A stretch of DNA of 49,210 bases from Halomonas sp. (GCA_020201095.1 JAIVHM010000150.1:1-49210); one strand, 5' to 3'; numbered from the stretch's first letter, positions 25,864 through 35,181 are shown. The notes: generated from the letters alone by a model not told the origin. Program-made: numbers and translations.

Positions 25864-26883
25864 TTATTCATCGCCAGAGACTGCTTCCAGATCGGCTTTA
25901 AACTGCTCGAGCAGTTCTTGACCGCGATCACCGGTCATTTCAAGGAACTCTTCCTCAACCTGAGGAGCACGGTCACGGAAGGCCTGAATCTGATCTTCAT
26001 CCAGACGCGTTACCGTTACTTCATCCGAGGCTTCCTGGATTTTCTCCAGTGACTCTTCGGCCAAGCCCTGAATATGCTCGATGGTGTGGTCGTAGGCCAC
26101 TTGAGAGGCTTCTTGAACCAGCTCTTTATCCTCGTCAGATAGACCTTCGTAGAAGTCCTGGTTGGCCATCATCGCGGTCGTGAACCAGCCGTGACCTGTA
26201 AAGGTCAGGTGCGGAGACACTTCGTAAAGACCACCGGACTCGATCCAGAAGATCGGGTTTTCCTGGCCGTCGATAACGCCGGTCTGCAGACCACCGTAGA
26301 CTTCACCCCAGGGCAGCGGTGTAGGCGTGGCCCCAAATGCGTCGTAAGTTTCCGACAGCAGCGGGTTCGTCATGGTCCGGATTTTCTTGTTGTCCAGATC
26401 GTCCGGTGAGCTGATCTGCTCATCGGTGGTGATGACCATCTCACCTTCTGGATACATCTTCATCAACTCAAGTCCCTGCTCAGCGTAGAGCTCCGGAAAC
26501 ATCTCGTTGATCGCTTCACTCTCTTCGAAGAACTCAAGCACGGTTTCTTCGTCAGTCGGAAGCAGGTAAGGAATGAAGAAGATTTGCGCTTCAGGGATGA
26601 GTGAACCCGTGAAGCCAGGCGACTGGTTAACGAACTGCAGAATACCGTTCTGGGTCTGCTCCATGATGTCGTCTGATTCGCCTAGCTCACCAAAGCGATA
26701 GACCTGGACGGTGTGATCAGAGTTGTCCTCAACGTGCTCTTTGAACGCATAGGCGAAAACGTCCTGAACGTCGCCTTCATATTCTTCGTGCGCGTAACGC
26801 CAGTTGTCAGCCTGAGCGACGCCCGACATACCAACCAATAATGCACTGACGCTCGCCGTCGTTACTAACTTGCTTGCCTTCAT
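25864..26883 (-). CDS. teaA: Ectoine/hydroxyectoine-binding TRAP protein
   Basis: A 339-residue DctP-family periplasmic protein nearly the length of H. elongata TeaA (341). Signal peptide 1-25 (ends V-A-Q-A) is followed by D-N-W-R-Y-A-H-E-E-Y-E-G-D, whose glutamates fit ectoine ring coordination. Also present are V-N-Q-S-P-G-F-T-G-S, the T-M-T-N-P-L-L binding segment, L-P-W-G-E-V-Y-G-G-L-Q-T-G and P-I-F-W-I-E-S-G-G-L-Y. It is the high-affinity ligand collector for TeaBC, recovering compatible solutes at high salinity. CAAGGGGAACACC precedes the ATG. The 172-bp upstream region has no promoter I can assign with confidence. Confidence 0.96.
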   Translation of the reverse strand: MKASKLVTTASVSALLVGMSGVAQADNWRYAHEEYEGDVQDVFAYAFKEHVEDNSDHTVQVYRFGELGESDDIMEQTQNGILQFVNQSPGFTGSLIPEAQIFFIPYLLPTDEETVLEFFEESEAINEMFPELYAEQGLELMKMYPEGEMVITTDEQISSPDDLDNKKIRTMTNPLLSETYDAFGATPTPLPWGEVYGGLQTGVIDGQENPIFWIESGGLYEVSPHLTFTGHGWFTTAMMANQDFYEGLSDEDKELVQEASQVAYDHTIEHIQGLAEESLEKIQEASDEVTVTRLDEDQIQAFRDRAPQVEEEFLEMTGDRGQELLEQFKADLEAVSGDE

Positions 26884-27055
26884 GCGGTGTTCCCCTTGCA
26901 GTGGTAAGCGCGCTGTACGAGTGCGCAGAAATCTGCTTTGATCGGCGCGCCTTACAACGCGCTAAGTTATTTGCCACCGTGCAGGCGCAGAATGGCGCTG
27001 CACAGTCTAAAGGCCCAATAACCTTTCATTTATTCAAAAGCAGCTAATTTTCAGG

Positions 27056-27643
27056 CTAGCGCGCCCGCTGTGAGGGGTCAAGTTGCTGACCTAGCACATT
27101 AAAGGCGTTTTGAAGGGCCTTTCGTGCTTTTGGCTGACACTCCCCCACAAACGTATCGTGGGGCAATAAAACACGTTCTTGCAGCCATCTTCCTGCATCG
27201 TGCGGGCTATCTGGAGTATTTATCAGCCGCGTGGAGGACTGTTCGTTGTTCCAGGCCCAAGTTTGCCAACGTTGAAGGTTTTCACGTTCGGCCAGCAACT
27301 CCGCCTGTTTAATCTGCTTACGCAGGGCGGAGACGGTCTCGCTTGGGGTATCGGGATGCTTCAAATCACGCCGTAAACCGCGCAGCACTGCGGTCACTTG
27401 CGTCTGCCACTTGCGGCGCGCCTGGCGCAGCGCGACAAGCGGTTCGGGTAACGCCTCGAGCCCATGCACATACAGCCAGCTATGAAAAAAAAGTTCGCAG
27501 ACATCCACACCGGCGTCGTCCTGAAGCGTCAGGCATGCCTGCTCGACACCGGGCAATGCATAAAAGGTTAGCGCAAAATCCCACAGTGGAGTCTGCTTGA
27601 GCGCTGCGAATCGGGTAGAATCAAGCGCAGTAGAATCTGGCAT
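27056..27643 (-). CDS. TIGR02444 family protein of unknown function
   Basis: A 195-residue protein with the TIGR02444 pattern: L-W-D-F-A-L-T-F-Y-A-L-P-G-V-E-Q-A-C-L near the start, D-V-C-E-L-F-F-H-S-W-L-Y and a basic helical stretch R-R-K-W-Q-T-Q-V-T-A-V-L-R-G-L-R. No catalytic motif or signal is seen. Function unknown. The gene is divergent from the ABC-F gene, with starts 29 bp apart, an arrangement I recall from other gammaproteobacteria. The ATG at 27643 is preferred by length; a start at 27655 is possible and neither has a clear ribosome site. Confidence 0.82.
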   Translation of the reverse strand: MPDSTALDSTRFAALKQTPLWDFALTFYALPGVEQACLTLQDDAGVDVCELFFHSWLYVHGLEALPEPLVALRQARRKWQTQVTAVLRGLRRDLKHPDTPSETVSALRKQIKQAELLAERENLQRWQTWAWNNEQSSTRLINTPDSPHDAGRWLQERVLLPHDTFVGECQPKARKALQNAFNVLGQQLDPSQRAR

Positions 27644-27672
27644 TGTATGACCCATTTTATTCGGGAGAACGC

Positions 27673-29356
27673 ATGATCGCACTGCGCCAAGTCGCTCTGC
27701 AACGCGGCACGCAAACGCTACTCGACAACGCCGGCCTCACCCTGCCTGACGGGGTGAAGGCGGGGATTATCGGGGCTAACGGTGCAGGCAAATCGAGCCT
27801 TTTTAAACTGCTTCTCGGCGAACTCGGCCCCGATCAGGGCGATGTTGAGCTGAGCGGCGGACAGCGTATCGCCCACATGGCCCAGGAAGTCGATGCGCTG
27901 GACCGGCCGATTATCGAGTATGTGCTGGATGGCGACATCGCCCTTCGCCAGGCAGAAGCGGATTTACAGGCCGCCCGTGATGCGGATCAAGCCCACCGAG
28001 AAGCTGAACTACACGGCTTGATTGAAACCCTCGACGGTTATCGCGCCGAATCGCGCGCAGCGCAACTGCTGGTCGGGCTTGGCTTTACTCAAGCCGACCT
28101 CAACCGGCCGCTTTCGGCGTTTTCTGGGGGCTGGCGGATGCGCGTTAACCTGGCCCGCACGCTGTTTATGCCCTCCGACCTGCTACTGCTGGATGAGCCC
28201 ACCAACCACCTGGACCTTGATGCATTGCTGTGGCTTGAGCAATGGCTCACCCGCTACCCGGGCACATTGCTGTTGATTTCTCACGACCGCGATTTTCTCG
28301 ACGCCGTGTGCGACCACATTGTGCACATGCATCACCAAACGCTGGAACTATACCGCGGCAATTACTCGCTTTTTGAGCGGCAATGCGGGCGATGTCGTCC
28401 AGCTCGACAAGGTCAATGTCACCCTACTGCCGGGTAGCCGGATCGGCCTGCTAGGTCCTAACGGGGCGGGTAAATCAACGCTGATTAAATCGCTCACAGG
28501 TGAACTCGAACTGCTAAATGGCAAGCGCGTGGCCGGCGAGCACTTGGCCATCGGCTATTTCGCCCAACACCAGCTCGAAGGGCTCGACGTCACCACCACG
28601 CCGTTCGTGCATGTTCAAAGGCTTTCTCCGACCGTCAGCGATCAGGAAATCCGCAACTTCCTGGGCGGGTTTGGCTTTAAAGGCGACGATGCTTTCGGCC
28701 CGGTGGCGACCTTTTCGGGCGGCGAGAAAGCCCGACTGGCGCTGGCCTTGGTGGCGTGGCAAAAACCCAATCTGCTGCTGCTGGATGAGCCCACCAACCA
28801 CCTGGACCTGGAAATGCGCGAGGCGCTCACCCAGGCGCTGGCGAGCTTCGAAGGCACCGTCATCCTGGTATCTCACGACCGTCACCTGCTGCGCGCTACG
28901 GTAGATGAGTTCTGGCGGGTCGCCGACCATCGCGTCGAGCCTTTTGACGGTGACCTCGACGACTACCGGGCGTGGCTCAAGGCACGCCTGGAAGAAAGCC
29001 GCCGCGATAACCGCAGCGAGAAGAACGAGCGTCAAGCTCAACAGCCCAGCGGCGATCGCAAGGCGGCGCGCAAAGCCGCTGCCGAACTCCGCGAGAAACT
29101 GCGGCCTCTCAAAAAACAGCGTGACCAGGCAGAAAAAACGATGGAGAAAACCCAGCAGTCACTGGAGAAGGTCGAGGAAATACTCGGCGATCCGATGCTC
29201 TACACCGACAGCGCTCGGAAAGCGGAATTGACCGATGCCCTGGCCCGTCAAGCCGAAATCAAAGCACGCTTGAACGACGTCGAAGCCGAATGGCTGGCCG
29301 CTGAGGAAGCGCTCGAGACAATGGAAGCAGAGCTGCTGGCCAGCGAGAACGCCTGA
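27673..29356 (+). pseudogene. yheS: ABC-F protein (YheS-like), interdomain linker lost with frameshift
   Basis: Two ABC-F halves lie in different frames. The first (27673 to about 28383) holds Walker A G-A-N-G-A-G-K-S-S, signature F-S-G-G-W-R-M-R, Walker B L-L-L-L-D-E-P-T-N-H-L-D and Y-R-G-N-Y-S-L-F-E-R-Q. The second (from about 28385) begins G-D-V-V-Q-L-D-K-V-N-V and holds Walker A G-P-N-G-A-G-K-S-T, F-S-G-G-E-K-A-R and a coiled-coil C-terminus. Family members have about 80-90 residues between these points, including the K-A-T-K-A-K-Q-A-Q-S linker that reaches the ribosomal peptidyl-transferase centre. That block is absent and the frame changes, so the first frame stops at 28437 after 254 codons. 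Either a true pseudogene or an assembly error. ABC-F proteins normally relieve stalled ribosomes. Confidence 0.85.
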
Positions 29357-29364
29357 TCACCCAC

Positions 29365-29802
29365 TTAGCTCTCAAGCAAAAAGGTCACCGGCCCGTCGTT
29401 CACCAGCGAGACTTGCATATTGCCACCAAACTCACCCGTGGCGACGTTCTGCCAGGCAGCTTGTGCCTGAATCACCAAATAGTCGAACAATTGCTCGCTA
29501 TCTTCGGGGGGCGCGGCGCTTGAAAAACTGGGCCGCAGACCTTTGCGCGTATCGGCAGCCAGGGTGAACTGCGACACTAGCAGCAGGCCACCGGCGACCT
29601 GCTGCACATTCAGATTCATCTTGCCCTCCGCGTCGCTGAACACGCGGTAGTTCAGCAGCTTGTGCAATAGCTTGTCGGCATCCGCGTGGCTATCGCCCTT
29701 TTCGACGCCCACCAGCGCCAAGAGCCCATGGTCGATGGCACCCACCGTATCGCCTTCGACATCCACGCTTGCCCGCGTTACCCGCTGTATCAGTGCTTTC
29801 AC
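29365..29802 (-). CDS. dtd: D-aminoacyl-tRNA deacylase
   Basis: A 145-residue DTD, which frees D-amino acids and glycine mischarged on tRNA. The two signature segments are intact: S-Q-F-T-L near 77-81 and the Gly-cisPro loop N-D-G-P-V-T-F near the C-terminus. The opening [13 protein letters not shown] is typical. It converges on the ABC-F gene with 8 bp between; this pair is otherwise unrelated. Confidence 0.96.
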   Translation of the reverse strand: MKALIQRVTRASVDVEGDTVGAIDHGLLALVGVEKGDSHADADKLLHKLLNYRVFSDAEGKMNLNVQQVAGGLLLVSQFTLAADTRKGLRPSFSSAAPPEDSEQLFDYLVIQAQAAWQNVATGEFGGNMQVSLVNDGPVTFLLES

Positions 29803-29854
29803 GCTTATGCCTCGCTTACAAAAGCGCCAGTATAGCGCGCTTGCAAAGGCGTGA

Positions 29855-30454
29855 TTACCTCCCTAACAGCGCATCGCGGAAGTCATCACCCAGAGGCTCC
29901 TCGCCCAGCCAAATACCAAACATGGCGCTGGCAAAGTCAGCATCGCCACCTTCGAATAGCGTTTCGCCATTGAGTACCAGGCGCAGCTGATCACCGTCCC
30001 ACCCCAGAACGTAGCGGTCACCGGAACTGACATCGCGGTAGCTATCGTTGAGGGCCTGAAGGTCGCTTTCGAGCGCCCTATAAGCGCTGCTGTCCAGTGT
30101 GTCTTGCAGGGTTTCAGTGGTGGCCTCGGCAAACTCTTCGGCCTCAATATCATGGAAGTAGGCCAACTCAAGGCGGCGCGGTATATCGCTTTGCGGCTGG
30201 GGGTCGGTTTCGCCCTCTGCCTGGTAATATGCCCCGGCGTAGGCCGTCCAGATCATGTAGGTGAAAACACCGCTGCCGATGAGCTCATAGCGCTGGCCGT
30301 TTTCTTCCAGCGTTCGTTCGAAGCGTTCGCCTTCTTCGCTGACGGTCTGCGCCCAGAGAGAGGGGGACCCGACCAACAATAGCCCGCCAGCGAACCCAAC
30401 TGCGACACGAGAAATGATTGGCCTCAGGCGAGTGGTAAATGTGAGTGATGGCAT
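29855..30454 (-). CDS. Exported chalcone-isomerase-like domain protein
   Basis: A 199-residue protein with a signal peptide of about 35 residues ([13 protein letters not shown]...L-W-A-Q) and a single domain resembling bacterial chalcone-isomerase-like (PF16036) proteins: [20 protein letters not shown], then [10 protein letters not shown] and a final [17 protein letters not shown]. Bacterial members are not known to isomerise chalcones; the role is unknown, probably periplasmic lipid or ligand binding. Confidence 0.82.
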   Translation of the reverse strand: MPSLTFTTRLRPIISRVAVGFAGGLLLVGSPSLWAQTVSEEGERFERTLEENGQRYELIGSGVFTYMIWTAYAGAYYQAEGETDPQPQSDIPRRLELAYFHDIEAEEFAEATTETLQDTLDSSAYRALESDLQALNDSYRDVSSGDRYVLGWDGDQLRLVLNGETLFEGGDADFASAMFGIWLGEEPLGDDFRDALLGR

Positions 30455-30524
30455 AGCAAGGCACCTCTTATTATTGCAAGACAGTACCTCTACTACACAA
30501 AATATAAATAAAAGTTCCGTATAG

Positions 30525-31367
30525 CTATGCCCTGCATAGCATCACGTCGCAATGCGGCTCGCTCAGCAGCATATCGGTCAGCTGGCTCGCATGGTGGGGT
30601 TGATCTCGGCTGCCGATTACCACCAGATCGGGGGTATGGCGCTTGATGTAGGCACTCAAAACATCGCACGGAGGGCCGTGCTCCAGCACCAGCTCGACGT
30701 CGGGTACGCCCGCCAGCTCGTTCATCAAACTGTCAATTTCATGCGCGAGTCGTTCGCGCAGCCGCGCCACCTCGTGATCGCGCCACTGAGCATAGTAGGG
30801 GTGCGAGCCGAGTTCGCGCTCGCCCGGCAAACTCCAGGCATGCAATAGTGTCAGGGAAGCGTTAGGGAAACGCTGCAATGCTTCACGCAGGCTATGGCGC
30901 GCCGTCAAAGAAAAGTCGACGGGCACCAGTATCGAGCCCCACGGCTGGGTCGGCGGCTGCGAGGCAACCACTACCGGGCAGGGCGCGCTTCGAATGATAC
31001 GCATCAGGGTGGTTCCGGCGAGCAGGTCTCTTTGACCGCGCTTGCGGTGCATACCCAACACGACCAGGTCAGCCTGGCGCTCGTGGGCCTCGCGGATAAT
31101 TTCGACGTAAGGCGCCCCGGCGACCGTCTGGATTAACGTCTTGGGTTCTTCGAGGGCGTAATCTTCGCGGACGTCTTTGAGGGTCGCGGCGATATCGTCC
31201 ACTACCGCCGCTTCGACATCGTGGAAGACGCGCCGGGGTAAATAGGGGTCTAGCGCGTGGATGATATCGAGCTGAGCGCCATCGGCGTAAGCCAGACGTA
31301 ACGCTCTGGCAAACGCCGCACGATTATCGGCAGAGAGGTCAGTGGCAAACAGTACGGTACGGGTCAT
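30525..31367 (-). CDS. Tandem universal stress protein (two UspA domains)
   Basis: A 280-residue UspE-like protein made of two Usp domains (about 1-140 and 145-280). Both open with the characteristic strand (V-L-F-A-T-D-L-S and I-L-V-P-V-D-F-S). The ATP motif G-x2-G-x9-G-S/T is imperfect: the first domain reads G-M-H-R-K-R-G-Q-R-D-L-L-A-G-T and the second G-S-R-D-Q-P, so ATP binding is doubtful. The ATG at 31367 follows GAGGAGCG; a frame extending to 31436 has no ribosome site. Cytoplasmic stress role inferred from family. Confidence 0.9.
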   Translation of the reverse strand: MTRTVLFATDLSADNRAAFARALRLAYADGAQLDIIHALDPYLPRRVFHDVEAAVVDDIAATLKDVREDYALEEPKTLIQTVAGAPYVEIIREAHERQADLVVLGMHRKRGQRDLLAGTTLMRIIRSAPCPVVVASQPPTQPWGSILVPVDFSLTARHSLREALQRFPNASLTLLHAWSLPGERELGSHPYYAQWRDHEVARLRERLAHEIDSLMNELAGVPDVELVLEHGPPCDVLSAYIKRHTPDLVVIGSRDQPHHASQLTDMLLSEPHCDVMLCRA

Positions 31368-31410
31368 CGCAAACGCTCCTCGGCCTGCTAGCGAATACCC
31401 TTCAGCATGG

Positions 31411-31431
31411 TGCGCAATGGCCCATTGCGCA
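31411..31431. repeat. 21-bp near-perfect palindrome between thiD and the Usp gene
   Basis: Arms TGCGCAATGG and CCATTGCGCA flank a single C. It lies 14 bp past thiD and 44 bp before the Usp start. It could be an operator or, as an 8-bp stem with a 5-base loop, a transcript-end hairpin; no T-run follows. Confidence 0.6.
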
Positions 31432-31445
31432 AGCAACGTTATGCG

Positions 31446-32267
31446 TTACCACCAGGCGTGAAAGTGATGCACCGGGCCGCGCCCGTTACCCACATTCAGC
31501 CTTGCGCTGGCTTCAAGGCCAGCATGCAGCCACTGCTTAGCCTCGGCAATCGCGGCGACCGGGGCATCATTCTCAGCGCCGACCGGAAGCTTGGCCAGGC
31601 AGGCAGCAATGGCTGACGACAGCGCGCAGCCGGTGCCATGAAGATTCTCCGTGGCAATCCGCGACGCCGGCAGCCAACGATGCTCATCAGGCGTCGCCAG
31701 CAAGTCGGGGCAGGTCTCGCCACGCAGATGGCCCCCTTTGAGTACCACATAGGGCGCGCCAAGCTGCGTCAAGCCCGGTAGCATCGCTTCCATCTCATCC
31801 AGGCCAGTGGGTGATGGCGCGTCAAGCAGCACAGCGGCCTCGGGCAGGTTGGGGGTAATCACGTCCGCCAGCGGCACCAGAATATCGCGCACCGCGTGTA
31901 TGCCTTCATTATCGACCAGAATATCGCCGCTTTTGGCCACCATCACCGGGTCGAGGACAATCCACCTCGGCCGACGCCGTCTTAGCACGTCGGCAATGAC
32001 CTCGGCCACATCACGGCTGGCCACCATGCCGATCTTGACGGCATCGATCTCGACATCATCGAGCAGGTTCTCCATCTGCTCGCGAATTGCCTGGGGCGAC
32101 ACCGGGTATACCGAAGCGACACCGCAGGTATTCTGTGCGATCACCGCCGTGATCACATTGGTACCGTAGACCCCAAGCGCCGAGAAGGTTTTCAAATCGC
32201 CCTGCAGCCCAGCGCCGCCGGACGGGTCAGAGCCGGCAATGGTTAATACGTTCGCAATCGGTGTCAT
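31446..32267 (-). CDS. thiD: Hydroxymethylpyrimidine/phosphomethylpyrimidine kinase
   Basis: A 273-residue ribokinase-fold enzyme that phosphorylates HMP twice for thiamine assembly. The opening V-L-T-I-A-G-S-D-P-S-G-G-A-G-L-Q-G-D and G-V-Y-G-T-N-V-I-T-A-V, the D-P-V-M-V-A-K-S-G-D block and the catalytic anion hole H-G-T-G-C-A-L-S-S-A-I-A are all intact. GAGGAGACACC precedes the ATG. It lies only 9 bp after the TRAP dctM gene and so is probably co-transcribed with dctQM. Other thi genes in the window (thiSG) are 14 kb away. Confidence 0.95.
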   Translation of the reverse strand: MTPIANVLTIAGSDPSGGAGLQGDLKTFSALGVYGTNVITAVIAQNTCGVASVYPVSPQAIREQMENLLDDVEIDAVKIGMVASRDVAEVIADVLRRRRPRWIVLDPVMVAKSGDILVDNEGIHAVRDILVPLADVITPNLPEAAVLLDAPSPTGLDEMEAMLPGLTQLGAPYVVLKGGHLRGETCPDLLATPDEHRWLPASRIATENLHGTGCALSSAIAACLAKLPVGAENDAPVAAIAEAKQWLHAGLEASARLNVGNGRGPVHHFHAWW

Positions 32268-32276
32268 GGTGTCTCC

Positions 32277-33680
32277 TCACATGACTGAAGGCAGCCAGGT
32301 GGCGAGCCCTGGGAATAGCGCCAGCGCCAACAACATCGCCAACTGCATCAAAATGAAAGGTATTACCCCTCTGTAAATGGCCGAGGTCGGCACCGACGGT
32401 GGTGCCACGCCCCGCAGGTAAAACAGCGCAAAGCCAAACGGTGGCGTCAAGAACGACGTTTGCAGGTTAATCGCAATCATGATGCCAAGCCAGATCGGAT
32501 CGAGCCCCATGGCGAGCAGAATCGGCCCCACAATGGGCACCACCACAAAGGTGATTTCGATAAAGTCGAGAATGAAACCCAGCAGGAAGATGACCAGCAT
32601 CACAATGATCGTCGCGCCGACCACGCCGCCTGGCATGCCTTCAAACAGCTCGGTGACCATGTGTTCACCACCATAAGCCCGGAATACCAGCGAAAACAGC
32701 GCCGCCCCGATCAAAATTAGAAACACCATGGTCGTGACGTTGGTCGTCGAGCGCAGCACGTCTTTAAGGGTCGCCATATCCAGCTGGCGATAGGCCAGCG
32801 CCAACACCAGAGCACCAAAGGCGCCTACCGCCGAGGCCTCGGTGGGTGTCGCAACGCCACTGAGGATCGACCCCAGCACCGCCACAATCAGCACCACGGG
32901 GGGCACCAGCCCTTTGAGTAACAACATGCCCAGCCCCGAGGTGTGCCCAAGCTCCTCCATCAGTTCTTTTCGGTCAGCGGCGGGGGCGGCATGGGGTTTC
33001 AGCCATGCAACGACCGCCACATAGATCATGTACATGACCACGAGAATTAACCCTGGTACCAGCGCGCCCATGAAAAGGTCACCCACCGACACCGTTTCAG
33101 GGCTGAAAATCCCCATATCCAGCTGCGCTTGCTGATACGCCGATGACAAGACATCCCCCAGTAATACCAGCGCGATGGAAGGCGGAATAATCTGCCCAAG
33201 CGTGCCGGTCGCGCAAATCGTGCCGGTCGCGAGCGAGGTGCTGTAGCCACGCTTCAACATCGTCGGTAGTGACATCAGGCCCATGGTGACCACGGTCGCC
33301 CCAACGATGCCGGTGGAAGCGGCCATCAGCATACCCACCAGCGTAACGGAAATACCCAGGCCACCGCGCATGGCGCCGAACAGCAGCGCCATGGCATCGA
33401 GCAGCGTTTCGGCCACCTTGGACTTTTCCAGCAACACCCCCATCAGGACGAACAGCGGCACCGCCAACAGCGTCTGGTTGGTCATGATGCCGTACAGGCG
33501 ATTGGGCAAGGCGGCGAGATAGCCGCTGTCAAAATTGGCATCGACGCCCATGGCTTCAAGGCCCAGCCCCATCCCGGCAAACAGCAGCGACGTGCCCGCC
33601 AGCGAGAGCGCCACGGGAAAACCGAACATCAACACAATACAGATGACGGCGAACAAGATAATCGGCATGACGTCCAGCAT
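32277..33680 (-). CDS. TRAP transporter large permease (DctM)
   Basis: A 467-residue DctM-family protein with about 12-13 helices, of the longer type with an extra cytoplasmic loop (K-P-H-A-A-P-A-A-D-R-K-E-L-M-E-E-L). Transport-domain motifs: V-P-L-F-V-L-M-G-V-L-L-E, G-L-M-S-L-P-T-M-L-K-R-G-Y, G-Q-I-I-P-P-S-I and Q-T-S-F-L-T-P-P-F-G-F-A. The ATG at 33680-33678 overlaps the dctQ stop by one base. Substrate unknown; the long form is common in carboxylate and keto-acid TRAP systems. No DctP binding-protein gene is adjacent. Confidence 0.93.
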   Translation of the reverse strand: MLDVMPIILFAVICIVLMFGFPVALSLAGTSLLFAGMGLGLEAMGVDANFDSGYLAALPNRLYGIMTNQTLLAVPLFVLMGVLLEKSKVAETLLDAMALLFGAMRGGLGISVTLVGMLMAASTGIVGATVVTMGLMSLPTMLKRGYSTSLATGTICATGTLGQIIPPSIALVLLGDVLSSAYQQAQLDMGIFSPETVSVGDLFMGALVPGLILVVMYMIYVAVVAWLKPHAAPAADRKELMEELGHTSGLGMLLLKGLVPPVVLIVAVLGSILSGVATPTEASAVGAFGALVLALAYRQLDMATLKDVLRSTTNVTTMVFLILIGAALFSLVFRAYGGEHMVTELFEGMPGGVVGATIIVMLVIFLLGFILDFIEITFVVVPIVGPILLAMGLDPIWLGIMIAINLQTSFLTPPFGFALFYLRGVAPPSVPTSAIYRGVIPFILMQLAMLLALALFPGLATWLPSVM

Positions 33681-34237
33681 CAAAGGCGCTCCTCAAGATG
33701 GCTATCACCTTTGGCGGGGGCTATTCGTCCGGCCAGCACGTAGCCGTTGCGGACTAACTCGATCACACCTTGCACAATCATCAACAGAGCAAACAGCGGT
33801 ATCAGAGTTTTCAGTGCAAATACGGCCGGAATGCCGCCGTGGTCGGAAGACCCTTCGAGGATACGCCAGGAATTAGCCACGTAACCCAGGCTCGATGCAA
33901 TAATAAACACCATCACCGGCATCAATAACGTCAAGATGCCCACGACATTGATGAGGGCCTGGCGGCGTGGCGACATCCCCCGATAGAAGATATCGACCCG
34001 CACATGGCCGTCGTGGCGAAAGGTATAGGCGGCAGCAAGCATGAAGATGCTGGCGTGCATGTACATCACCAGCTCTTGCATAAAGATGCTGTTCACGCTG
34101 AACGCATAACGAAGTAATACAATCGCAAACTGGATCAGCATCATGATGATGATCAGCCACGCAAGGGTTCGTCCGAACCACTCCGAAGCGCGATCCAGCG
34201 CACCTATCAATGCAGGTAGTTGTGTTGTGTCCGGCAT
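33680..34237 (-). CDS. TRAP transporter small permease (DctQ)
   Basis: A 185-residue DctQ-family protein with four helices (L-A-W-L-I-I-I-M-M-L-I-Q-F-A; I-F-M-L-A-A-A-Y-T-F; V-G-I-L-T-L-L-M-P-V-M-V-F; I-P-L-F-A-L-L-M-I-V). The conserved R-H-D-G-H-V-R-V-D-I-F-Y loop is present. It is coupled to dctM by a TGATG overlap. The ATG at 34237 is preferred; an in-frame extension to 34285 lacks support. No binding-protein gene lies upstream, where a nuclease gene follows after 99 bp. Confidence 0.9.
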   Translation of the reverse strand: MPDTTQLPALIGALDRASEWFGRTLAWLIIIMMLIQFAIVLLRYAFSVNSIFMQELVMYMHASIFMLAAAYTFRHDGHVRVDIFYRGMSPRRQALINVVGILTLLMPVMVFIIASSLGYVANSWRILEGSSDHGGIPAVFALKTLIPLFALLMIVQGVIELVRNGYVLAGRIAPAKGDSHLEERL

Positions 34238-34336
34238 GGAAATGTCTCGCGTATAACGGCTAGGGGGAGTCAGCGACCCAGACAATAGCGCAAATACGCA
34301 GACATTGCAGCGCGCCTATGCGACGAGGCGCGCTTG

Positions 34337-35146
34337 TTAGTTAATAGTTTTGCGAATCGCTGCCAGGCAGGCGTCAGGAAGCGGCAAATCGACGGCAATA
34401 GGCAAATGATCAGAGAACAGATGATCCAATACCTGCACATCCGCCACCTCGAGAGATTGGGAGAGCAAAATATGATCCAGCGCGCGCCTTGGCTGCCAGG
34501 ACGGGTAGCTCAGCAGAGGCTTTACCGGGTGTAACGGCAGGGCGTCATTGAAGCGTTCGTGAGCATGCAACTGATCTGGCGTGCAGTTCAAATCCCCCAT
34601 CACCACCACATGGCGCAACGGCTGAATGATGTCGCTGAGGTAGTTGAGCTGCCTTACCCGTCCGCGATGGCTCAGTGCTAGATGCGCCACAAAAATATGC
34701 AGTGCATCAGGCCCTTCCCCATAGCGCGCATGGATGGCACCGCGCCCCGGCATTGCGCCTGGCAACCGATGTTCTTCTATTTGGCTGGGAACCAACCGCG
34801 ACAAAAGCCCATTGCTGTGTTGGGCAATGCGCCCCAAATTGCGGTTAAGTTGCTGAAAGTGGTGAGGCAGACCCGCTTTGGTGGCCAGGTATTCAACTTG
34901 GTTAACGCGGCTTGAGCGAAAGCTGCCTCCATCGACTTCCTGGAGCCCGACTACGTCAAAGTTACCCATCACCTCCGCCATCAGCTCGAGTCGTTGCAAA
35001 CGGCGGGGGTGGGGCAAAAAGTGCTGCCAGCTACGTGTCAGGTAATGGTGATAGGCCGAGGTCTGGATACCGACCTGGAGATTAAAGGTCAACAGACGCA
35101 GGTGGCCGCTGCTCAGCAGCGGCGCATGTGCCTCCAGATTTTTCAT
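34337..35146 (-). CDS. Endonuclease/exonuclease/phosphatase family protein
   Basis: A 269-residue EEP-fold metallohydrolase. Catalytic segments visible: T-F-N-L-Q-V-G (Asn), G-L-Q-E-V-D-G-G (metal Glu), H-L-A-L-S-H-R-G-R, G-D-L-N-C (Asp/Asn) and the terminal S-D-H-L-P-I-A-V (Asp-His pair). It may hydrolyse nucleic acid or a phosphodiester; substrate not determined. No signal peptide. It follows dsbA by 35 bp, as in Pseudomonas, where an equivalent gene neighbours dsbA and cytochrome c4. Confidence 0.88.
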   Translation of the reverse strand: MKNLEAHAPLLSSGHLRLLTFNLQVGIQTSAYHHYLTRSWQHFLPHPRRLQRLELMAEVMGNFDVVGLQEVDGGSFRSSRVNQVEYLATKAGLPHHFQQLNRNLGRIAQHSNGLLSRLVPSQIEEHRLPGAMPGRGAIHARYGEGPDALHIFVAHLALSHRGRVRQLNYLSDIIQPLRHVVVMGDLNCTPDQLHAHERFNDALPLHPVKPLLSYPSWQPRRALDHILLSQSLEVADVQVLDHLFSDHLPIAVDLPLPDACLAAIRKTIN

Positions 35147-35181
35147 GCAAAATCCCGTGTCGGATGCAGCGTCAAACAGCG

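Noticed and set aside
26979-27003. Hairpin GTGCAGGCGC/GCGCTGCAC upstream of teaA
   Set aside because: It contains a bulge and has no T-run; its role as terminator of the TIGR02444 gene or as an operator cannot be told apart from chance.
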